Below are positions 29,658 to 36,983 of a DNA stretch of 36,983 nt, piece after piece. Position 1 is the first letter of the stretch; each line of letters starts with the position of its first letter. The notes under the pieces were generated by a model. It was not told the DNA's origin and made no database searches. It saw nothing but the letters and a program-made list of their open reading frames with translations. The DNA is from an uncultured Granulosicoccaceae bacterium (GTDB lineage Bacteria; Pseudomonadota; Gammaproteobacteria; Granulosicoccales; Granulosicoccaceae), in the NCBI GenBank assembly GCA_938008205.1, contig CALLLY010000391.1, positions 1 through 36,983 of the forward strand. Reading direction: 5' to 3'. The position numbers and the translations under genes were made by a program.

Positions 29658-32087
29658 ATGGCCAAGAAAAAGGCAAGCAGTACCAAGGGCACTGCAAAAA
29701 CTTCCCGTAAACCAGCCGCACGCAAGTCGTCCGGAAAATACCAGTTTGAAATTGCCAGCCGCGAATCGTTAATGGATTTGTTGCAACGGGCAGGTCGTCC
29801 GATGACGCACGAGCAGGTGGGTGATTCGCTGAAATTGTATCAGCGAGATGAAAAATTCGACGCTCTTGGCAAACGCCTTGGCGCGATGGCACGTGATGGT
29901 CAGATTGTTCGCAATCGCCGTGGTGGTTACGTTCTGGTGGATGAACAGCAACTCATCCGTGGACGTGTTTCAGCGCACCCGGATGGTTTCGGCTTTTTGA
30001 TCAAGGAGCAGGGTGATGATGATATTTATCTCAGTGCCCGACAGATGCGCAAGGTGCTCGATGGAGATCGCGTCGTTGTGCACATTACCGGAACAGATAA
30101 TCGCGGGCGCTCAGAAGGTGCCATTGTCGAGGTAGTCGAGCGCGCCAATAAGACGGTGGTCGGGCGCATCGAGATAAGTCGTGGTGTTGCGGTATTGCAC
30201 CCGGACAACAAACGAATCGGTGTAGAGATCCTTGTCAGCGATACCGGTGCGGCCAAAGATGGTCAGATTGTGCTGGTTGAGATTGTTGAGCAGCCCACCA
30301 ACCGACGCCCACCGATAGGGGCGGTGATTGAAGTGCTGGGTGAGCACATGGCACCGGGTATGGAGATCGATATCGCGATTCGTTCGCGTGACATACCAGA
30401 CGAATGGCCGCAGGAAGTGTTATCGGAAGCAGGCGCTATCGGTGCGGAAGTCGACCCGAATGCAATTGCACAGCGACGCGACATCAGATCACTTCCATTG
30501 GTCACTATTGATGGTGAAGATGCCAGGGATTTTGACGATGCCGTATTTGCCGAAGAGAAACCCTATGGCTGGCGACTGGTGGTGGCGATTGCTGATGTGT
30601 CGCACTATGTAGAGATTGGTTCTCCACTGGACAGGGAAGCCTACAATCGTGGTACATCGGTATATTTTCCCCAGCGGGTAATCCCGATGTTGCCTGAGAG
30701 TCTTTCTAATGGCCTTTGTTCTTTAAATCCCGATGTTAACCGGCTGTGTATGGTGTGCGATATGGGAATTACCCATGAAGGCACCATTAAACGTGCGCGC
30801 TTTTATCCGGCAACCATGCGATCGCATGCGCGCCTGACGTATACCGAAGTTGGCGCCTTTGTAGCGGGAGATAAAGGTGTTGCAAAAAAGCTGGGTGCTC
30901 TCGGTAAACAGATAACCACGTTACATCAGTTGTACCTGGCGATGCGTACGGCACGATCCGAACGCGGTGCGATAGACTTTGACAGTAACGAAACACGAAT
31001 CGTTTTTGACGATAACGCAAAAATCCAACAGCTGGTTCCGGTAGTTCGCAATGATGCCCACATGATGATTGAAGAGTGCATGATAGCGGCGAACATTAGT
31101 GCTGCGAAGTTTATAGCGCGTAACAGGGTTCCAGGGTTATTCCGTGTGCATGAAGGTCCGGGTGAAGACAAACTGGTGGATGTGCGAAAGTTTTTACAAC
31201 AGCGTGGTCTGTCACTGAGTGGAGGTGATAAACCGCAGGCGATAGATTATGCACACACGCTTGATGCCGCTCGTGACCGGCCGGATTTACTGGTGATTCA
31301 GACAGTATTATTGCGATCAATGAATCAGGCGGTCTACACCACACGCGACAGTGGTCACTTTGGCCTGGCGCTGGAACACTACGCCCACTTTACCTCTCCA
31401 ATCAGGCGTTACCCCGACTTAATGGTGCACAGGGCAATCAAGCACATTCTCAAACACAAACATAACGACGGTTTTGAATACGATAGTAATCGTGTTGCAG
31501 AGATTGGTGATCATTGTTCAGTGACTGAAAGGCGTGCTGAAGCTGCGGTGCGTGATGTGATCTCCTGGCTTAAGTGCGAGTATATGCAGGATCATATTGG
31601 CAGTTCCCACACTGGAGTCATCAGTGGAGTGACTTCGTTTGGTGTATTCGTAGAGCTTAAAGCGATTCATGTGGAAGGGCTGGTGCACATTACATCCTTG
31701 CCCAAGGATTACTACGAGTTTGATACGGTTAGCCATCGCTTGCGTGGTCGCGCTGGCGGCCGTGAGTTTGGTCTGGGTCAGGTTATTCAGGTAGTCGTGG
31801 CTGCGGTTAATGTCGATGAAAGAAAAATCGACTTTCAGCTTGATGGTGAGGTTGCGAACAGCGGACGTAAACCCGGGCGCAGCAAAAAAAGCGAGCAGCA
31901 CGAAGGTGATGGCCATGGCGTAAAAAAAGGCCGATCGAAAAAGAAACGTGGTAGCAAAGACGAGCGCGATAACAAAGTATCAAAGAAAAAAAAGTCGAAG
32001 AAGAAAGCGTCTACGCGCAAAGTCGTAGCCAAAAAGAAGAAGTCCGGGGAACGTCGTAAGCGCAAGCGTAGTAACGACACACCATGA
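29658..32087 (+). CDS. rnr: ribonuclease R
   Basis: RNB motifs (TIDGEDARDFDDAVFAE, HYAHFTSPIRRYPDLMVHRAI), S1 domain (GVISGVTSFGVFVEL), Lys-rich C-terminus. Confidence 0.97.
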   Translation: MAKKKASSTKGTAKTSRKPAARKSSGKYQFEIASRESLMDLLQRAGRPMTHEQVGDSLKLYQRDEKFDALGKRLGAMARDGQIVRNRRGGYVLVDEQQLIRGRVSAHPDGFGFLIKEQGDDDIYLSARQMRKVLDGDRVVVHITGTDNRGRSEGAIVEVVERANKTVVGRIEISRGVAVLHPDNKRIGVEILVSDTGAAKDGQIVLVEIVEQPTNRRPPIGAVIEVLGEHMAPGMEIDIAIRSRDIPDEWPQEVLSEAGAIGAEVDPNAIAQRRDIRSLPLVTIDGEDARDFDDAVFAEEKPYGWRLVVAIADVSHYVEIGSPLDREAYNRGTSVYFPQRVIPMLPESLSNGLCSLNPDVNRLCMVCDMGITHEGTIKRARFYPATMRSHARLTYTEVGAFVAGDKGVAKKLGALGKQITTLHQLYLAMRTARSERGAIDFDSNETRIVFDDNAKIQQLVPVVRNDAHMMIEECMIAANISAAKFIARNRVPGLFRVHEGPGEDKLVDVRKFLQQRGLSLSGGDKPQAIDYAHTLDAARDRPDLLVIQTVLLRSMNQAVYTTRDSGHFGLALEHYAHFTSPIRRYPDLMVHRAIKHILKHKHNDGFEYDSNRVAEIGDHCSVTERRAEAAVRDVISWLKCEYMQDHIGSSHTGVISGVTSFGVFVELKAIHVEGLVHITSLPKDYYEFDTVSHRLRGRAGGREFGLGQVIQVVVAAVNVDERKIDFQLDGEVANSGRKPGRSKKSEQHEGDGHGVKKGRSKKKRGSKDERDNKVSKKKKSKKKASTRKVVAKKKKSGERRKRKRSNDTP

Positions 32088-32836
32088 AACTCGAAATTAT
32101 CTGCGGGATTCACGCGGTAACCGCGGTCATACAGAAGCACCCGAAACTCATCGATGAATTGCACTTTAACCAGGTACGAAATGACAACCGTCTGCAGCAG
32201 GTGCAAAAACTGGCGACTGATGCAGGGGTAAAACTGGGTCAGATCGACCAGAAAAGTTTTCAGCAAAAATATGGCGAGCTCCCGCACCAGGGAGTGGTAG
32301 CGCTCTGCCGCCCTCGCGAGCCAATGAGTGAGCCGGAGATGTTGCAGATGCTGTCTTCTCTGGAAGAGCCGGCTTTGGTACTGGTGCTTGATCAAATCAC
32401 CGATCCGCACAATTTCGGCGCTATTCTTCGCACCGCTGATGCGTCGGGAGTGCATTGTGTCATTGCTCCGAAAAATGCCAGTGTCGGCATTACACCGGTA
32501 GTCCGAAAGGTGGCCAGTGGTGCGGCTGAAACCATGGCCTATTGCCGGGTTGCAAATCTGGCGCGGTGCCTGGCTGAGCTGAAATCGCTTGGTATCTGGC
32601 TTTACGGCGCGGCCGGGGAAGCGCCGTCTCAGGATTACACGACGGTGGACTTTACCGGTTCTGTGGCGCTGCTGATGGGGGCAGAGGGCAGTGGTTTGCG
32701 ACGACTTACCCGTGAGTCATGCGATGGGTTAATTCGTATTCCTATGCGCGGCTCTGTCGAAAGCCTTAACGTTTCAGTGGCAACCGGAGTTTGTCTGTAC
32801 GAGGTGGTTCGCCAACGTGATAATTCAGGTAAATAG
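32084..32836 (+). CDS. rlmB: 23S rRNA (guanosine-2'-O-)-methyltransferase RlmB
   Basis: SPOUT motifs LVLDQITDPHNFGAILRTADASG, MGAEGSGLRRLTRESCD, IPMRGSVESLNVSVATGVCLYE; ATGA overlap with rnr. Confidence 0.97.
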   Translation: MKLEIICGIHAVTAVIQKHPKLIDELHFNQVRNDNRLQQVQKLATDAGVKLGQIDQKSFQQKYGELPHQGVVALCRPREPMSEPEMLQMLSSLEEPALVLVLDQITDPHNFGAILRTADASGVHCVIAPKNASVGITPVVRKVASGAAETMAYCRVANLARCLAELKSLGIWLYGAAGEAPSQDYTTVDFTGSVALLMGAEGSGLRRLTRESCDGLIRIPMRGSVESLNVSVATGVCLYEVVRQRDNSGK

Positions 32837-32955
32837 ACCTGCATAAATCGATACCAGGCCGGCACAGCTGTGTTATACTTGGCGGTTACCAACCATTCAT
32901 CCACTCCTTGTCCAGTACAGACTGAAAGTGCGGGCAATTTCTCACAGGAGCAATT

Positions 32956-33453
32956 ATGCGACACTACGAAATCGTGTTTCTGGTACACCCTGACCAGAGC
33001 GAACAGGTTCCGGCGATGGTAGAACGCTACCGTGGCATTATCGAAAATGCCAGCGGCACAGTTCATCGCGAAGAAGACTGGGGCAGACGTCAGCTTGCCT
33101 ATCCCATTAACAAGGTCTACAAAGCGCACTATATTCTGCTTAACATCGAATGCACACATGAGACGCTCGAAGAGCTGACCAGCGCATTCCGTTTTAACGA
33201 TGCAGTGATTCGCCACATGGTACTCAACCGTAAGGCACCGGTTACTGCTGAGTCTCCGCTTCTCAAGCGTGAAGAGGACGAAAAGCGCAGCAGCGACGAT
33301 CGGCCACGTCGCAATGACTCCGAAGACCGTCCTGCGTACGACGTTAACAAGGGCGAGCCTTCGATTGTCGAAACCGCTGCAGAAACGCCGGCCGCCTCGG
33401 GTGATGCACCCGCTGACGCTGCTGCGACCGCTGATTCAGAGACTGGAGAATAA
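32956..33453 (+). CDS. rpsF: 30S ribosomal protein S6 with long charged/acidic C-terminal extension
   Basis: [25 protein letters not shown]...[27 protein letters not shown]. Confidence 0.97.
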   Translation: MRHYEIVFLVHPDQSEQVPAMVERYRGIIENASGTVHREEDWGRRQLAYPINKVYKAHYILLNIECTHETLEELTSAFRFNDAVIRHMVLNRKAPVTAESPLLKREEDEKRSSDDRPRRNDSEDRPAYDVNKGEPSIVETAAETPAASGDAPADAAATADSETGE

Positions 33454-33455
33454 GC

Positions 33456-33680
33456 ATGGCTCGTTTTTTCCGTAGAAAAAAATACTGCCGTTTTACTGCT
33501 GAAAACATTCAGCACATCGATTACAAAGACCTTGAGCTGCTTAAGGCTTACGTCACCGAAACCGGTAAAATTGTACCGAGTCGAATTACCGGTACCAGTG
33601 CTCGTTACCAACGACAACTTGCGACCGCCGTTAAGCGTGCGCGTTACCTGGCGCTGTTGCCTTATAGCGATCAACACTAG
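33456..33680 (+). CDS. rpsR: 30S ribosomal protein S18
   Basis: [65 protein letters not shown]. Confidence 0.98.
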   Translation: MARFFRRKKYCRFTAENIQHIDYKDLELLKAYVTETGKIVPSRITGTSARYQRQLATAVKRARYLALLPYSDQH

Positions 33681-33725
33681 GGCCTCAGGAACAGTTAGTT
33701 CTGCAACGATAGAACTGGCGCTGTA

Positions 33726-34655
33726 ATGTTTCAGGCGCTCGCGGGCTACGCGGTGCGTGGACCGGTGCAGGGGGCAATTGTCGCGTCCAGCACATTGGTG
33801 TTGTCAACGCTGCTTGCGCCGCTGGTGGTTGTGAGCAGTGCGATTGTCGCGCTGATCTGGTTGCGACTGGGGTTGAAGTCGGGTGGGATTGCAGTGGCAA
33901 TCTCACTGTTGTTTTCAACCACCATAGCACTCATGACAGCATTGCCAACACTCGCTCCGGCTGCAGTGATGTTGTCTTCCTGGTTGCCGGTTATTGTGAT
34001 GGCGTGGGTCCTCCGTGACACTGTCAGATTGGATCTGGCGATTCTGGCTGGAGCGGCGTTAGTCGCAACGGTTCTGGTTTCGGTGTTCGCAGCAGTGCCT
34101 GATGTTTCCGGCATCTGGCGTACCCTTTTCACCAGAGTGTTGGAAAATCCACAGTTGTTGCCCGCGCAATTCCAGCAGATGGACCCCGAGCTCAGGGCCC
34201 GGATGCTGGAAACCGCCAGTAAGTACATCACAGGGCTTTATGCTGCGATGTGGTTTCTGGTGGCGGCGCTAAGCTTGTTCCTCGCCCGAGCATGGCAGGC
34301 CCGGTTGTTTAATCCCGGTGGGCTTCAGAAAGAATTTCACGAGCTGCGATTCGGGATAGCAGCGAGTAGCATTGGGTTGCTGATTGTCGGCGGTGCGGTA
34401 TTGCTTAGAGCCGAATTGCTAACGGCGCTTGCAATGCTGGTTTGCGCAGTGTTTGTGTTGCAGGGGACCGCAATATTGCACGCGATTGTTAAGCGCCGCG
34501 GTTTAAGCGGAGCATGGCTGGTCGCTGCATATGGTTTTATTTTGCTTACCATGCCGGAGTCGCTTATCTTCCTTGGGGTTTGCGGCATTACCGACGCATG
34601 GTTTGATGTTAGACAAAAGGTGGGGAGCAAGGTCCCCGACGAAGATAAACAATAG
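33726..34655 (+). CDS. DUF2232-type multi-spanning membrane protein
   Basis: 309-aa hydrophobic protein between rpsR and rplI, where DUF2232/YybS-like genes are commonly found. Confidence 0.7.
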   Translation: MFQALAGYAVRGPVQGAIVASSTLVLSTLLAPLVVVSSAIVALIWLRLGLKSGGIAVAISLLFSTTIALMTALPTLAPAAVMLSSWLPVIVMAWVLRDTVRLDLAILAGAALVATVLVSVFAAVPDVSGIWRTLFTRVLENPQLLPAQFQQMDPELRARMLETASKYITGLYAAMWFLVAALSLFLARAWQARLFNPGGLQKEFHELRFGIAASSIGLLIVGGAVLLRAELLTALAMLVCAVFVLQGTAILHAIVKRRGLSGAWLVAAYGFILLTMPESLIFLGVCGITDAWFDVRQKVGSKVPDEDKQ

Positions 34656-34668
34656 AAGGTGAAAGACT

Positions 34669-35121
34669 ATGCAAGTCATCTTGCTTGAAAAAATCAGCAA
34701 CGTTGGCAACCTGGGTGATCTGGTTGACGTGAAGCCCGGTTTTGCCCGGAACTTTCTGCTGCCGAATGGCAAAGCGCAGATGGCAACCAAAACCAACCTG
34801 GCTGAGTTTGAAGCTCGCCGTGCTGAGTACGAAGCGCAACAGGCATCATTGCTTGAAGCGGCAAAGCAGCGTGCTGCAGCCCTTGAAGGCGCTTCGGTTA
34901 CTGTTCTGGCTCGTTCTGGTAATGAGGGTAAGCTTTTCGGTTCAGTTGGCGCGGATGAAATTGCTTCAGCGTTTAATGCGGCAAACAAGCCGGTTGAAAA
35001 ACGCGAACTTCGCCTCCCGGATGGCCCACTGCGCAACACCGGTGAGCACGAGGTCGTGTTGCACATACATCCGGAAATCGATGTGGCTGTGAAGGTCATT
35101 GTTGAAGGGGAAGAGGAATAA
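34669..35121 (+). CDS. rplI: 50S ribosomal protein L9
   Basis: MQVILLEKISNVGNLGDLVDVKPGFARNFLLPNGKAQMAT. Confidence 0.98.
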   Translation: MQVILLEKISNVGNLGDLVDVKPGFARNFLLPNGKAQMATKTNLAEFEARRAEYEAQQASLLEAAKQRAAALEGASVTVLARSGNEGKLFGSVGADEIASAFNAANKPVEKRELRLPDGPLRNTGEHEVVLHIHPEIDVAVKVIVEGEEE

Positions 35122-35132
35122 AGCCTCTTTTT
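35111..35132 (+). terminator. short intrinsic-terminator-like hairpin overlapping the rplI stop codon
   Basis: AAGAGG-AATAAAG-CCTCTT followed by TTT (TTTTT run 35128-35132); rplI TAA lies in the loop. Confidence 0.4.
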
Positions 35133-35601
35133 GTCTAGGTTTTCGTAGGGCATTGGTGCTTTATTGGTTATGAGCATTGATCAACTACACGCTGTGGGTG
35201 ATCGCCCACCCCGGCGCTGAAAATCTGACCCTCCCGCTGGCGGGAGGTGTCAATCGAGCTTGTTGCAGCACCCTCCCAAGAGGGCGTTGTGCGAGCCGGT
35301 TTGATGTTGCACAGTCGACCGGAAGACCGACGCGTGAGCGAGGCTAACCTCGGCATTCCCGGCTGTTGACGCATGGGATTCTTGAACATCACCTTAAACA
35401 CGCGCTGCCACAACTCCCTCAAGCGCCAGGCAGGATTTACCTTTTACGAAGTTCTCTAAAGGGTTGGTGTGAAAGATCCTGCTAAGGCTTTGATGCAATC
35501 CTCGATGCACCACTCGCGGTAATTTTAAGTCTGGTTTATTTATCGTTCTGCTGCTTTAAAGCCGGTAGAATTGTCAGCCACCCTCAGTAGATGGCTATGT
35601 C

Positions 35602-36983
35602 TTGGCAACCCGATTCCCGCCGGTAGAGAAAGATCCCAACGAAATTCGGCTGCCCCCTCATTCTATTGAGGCTGAGCGGTCGGTGATTGGCGCGCTCATC
35701 CTTAATCCGGATGCGTGGGACAAAATTGCCGATGTTGTCGTGGAAGAAGACTTCTACCGCCACGACCACCGACTCTTCTTCCGTGCGATTGAATCGCTGG
35801 CAGAACGCAACGCACCTCGCGATGCTGTCACTGTTACCGAGCGTCTCGAGAGTAACGGTGATCTTGGTGAGACTGGTGGATTGCCCTATCTCGTAGAACT
35901 GGCAGAGCAAACACCAAGTGCGACCAACATTGTCGCTTACGCCATGATTGTTCGTGAAAGATCGGTTCTGCGTCAGTTGATCTCAACCTGCAACTCGGTA
36001 GCAGATCTGGCGTTCCGACCGGAGGGACTCGGAGTGGCCGAGATTCTTGATTCGGCTGAATCCCAGATGTTTGCGATTGCGGATCAAACCAGTCGTGCCA
36101 CCGCTGGGCTGACGAAAGTCGGCGATATCATGCAGTTGACTAAAGAAAAGCTTGAGGAGCTCGGTGCTAACCCGAGTTCGCTGACCGGTATCTCCACCGG
36201 CTACAAAGATCTCGATAAACTGACCTCGGGACTACAAAAATCGGATCTGATCATTGTTGCTGGTCGACCATCGATGGGTAAAACCTCCTTCTCGATGAAC
36301 ATTGTTGAAAACGTAGCGCTTAGCCAGGAACTGCCGGTAGCCATGTTCAGTATGGAAATGCCAGGCGAGCAGGTGTGTATGAGAATGATTGCGTCACTGA
36401 GCAAAATTGAGCTCAACCGTGTGAGAAACGGTCAACTCAATGATGCGGACTGGGCGCGAATTACCTCGGCAACCAACATATTGCACCAGCACAGCCGGAT
36501 TTTTATTGATGAAACCCCGGCAATGTCACCCACAGAGGTGCGCGCACGCTGCCGCCGACTGGCGCGAGAGCAAGGCGGCATCGGGTTGGTAGTAATTGAT
36601 TATCTTCAGCTGATGCAAACCGGCAACCGCGCTGAGAACCGGGCAACGGAGATTTCTGAAATATCCCGTTCACTCAAAGCATTGGCAAAAGAACTGTCGG
36701 TGCCGGTCATTGCGTTATCGCAGCTCAATCGCAGCCTGGAGAATCGTCCCGACAGACGACCCATTATGTCGGATTTGCGCGAGTCCGGAGCGATTGAGCA
36801 GGATGCTGATGTGATTGCATTTGTCTACCGTGACGAGGTGTACAACCCCGACTCACCTGACAAAGGCACAGCGGAAATTCTTATCCGCAAACAACGTAAC
36901 GGTCCTACCGGCAGCGTTCGATTGACGTTTAACGGTCAGTGGACGCGCTTTGACAACTATGCGCCTGAACACTACGGTGCTCC
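35602..36983 (+). CDS. dnaB: replicative DNA helicase DnaB, truncated by the window end
   Basis: Open frame from TTG at 35602: LATRFPPVEKDPNEIRLPPHSIEAERSVIGALILNPDAWDKIADVVVEEDFYRHDHRLFFRAI..., with GRPSMGKTSFSMN Walker A and later LSQLNRSLENRPDRRPIMSDLRESGAIEQDADVIAFVYR. Absent from the ORF track because no stop occurs before the edge. Confidence 0.95.
   Translation, partial: MATRFPPVEKDPNEIRLPPHSIEAERSVIGALILNPDAWDKIADVVVEEDFYRHDHRLFFRAIESLAERNAPRDAVTVTERLESNGDLGETGGLPYLVELAEQTPSATNIVAYAMIVRERSVLRQLISTCNSVADLAFRPEGLGVAEILDSAESQMFAIADQTSRATAGLTKVGDIMQLTKEKLEELGANPSSLTGISTGYKDLDKLTSGLQKSDLIIVAGRPSMGKTSFSMNIVENVALSQELPVAMFSMEMPGEQVCMRMIASLSKIELNRVRNGQLNDADWARITSATNILHQHSRIFIDETPAMSPTEVRARCRRLAREQGGIGLVVIDYLQLMQTGNRAENRATEISEISRSLKALAKELSVPVIALSQLNRSLENRPDRRPIMSDLRESGAIEQDADVIAFVYRDEVYNPDSPDKGTAEILIRKQRNGPTGSVRLTFNGQWTRFDNYAPEHYGA

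Noticed and set aside
31835-32455. 206-aa - strand ORF rich in F/L/R
   Set aside because: Antisense to the Lys-rich rnr tail and rlmB; the Phe-rich string is the complement of lysine codons
34503-35177. 224-aa - strand ORF
   Set aside because: Antisense to rplI and the DUF2232 gene; Ser/Arg/Ala-rich shadow frame

Overview
The window is a gammaproteobacterial-type chromosomal segment. About the first 20 kb is accessory metabolism: a beta-hydroxyacid dehydrogenase, an EamA transporter, an HpcH/HpaI aldolase, a serine hydrolase, NnrU, a cold-shock protein, an amidinotransferase, and a divergent phenylacetate (paa) catabolic cluster. The paa cluster has paaABCDE on + and [ECH/3HCDH fusion]-paaZ-paaX-paaI-thiolase-agmatinase-like gene on -. 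Next come a methylmalonyl-CoA epimerase and a prpE-like ligase. The second half is a conserved housekeeping run: hfq-hflX-hflK-hflC-DUF2065-hisZ-purA-(antisense tRNA-Leu)-rnr-rlmB-rpsF-rpsR-DUF2232-rplI-dnaB (truncated at the window end). The items most worth a second look are: (i) a perfect 17-bp inverted repeat in the divergent paa promoter, forming two symmetric overlapping sigma70-like promoters; (ii) a 311-aa protein that looks like a BY-kinase/CpsD-type ATPase without a Walker A motif, preceded by 10-bp tandem repeats; (iii) a ~170-bp imperfect long hairpin, MITE-like, flanked by a 10-bp direct repeat upstream of the amidinotransferase gene; (iv) an agmatinase-family gene whose GTG start overlaps the thiolase stop codon; (v) a hairpin-rich rplI-dnaB intergenic region. 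No CRISPR array, rRNA, intact insertion sequence or recognisable defence system was seen. All calls are by eye, without database searches.
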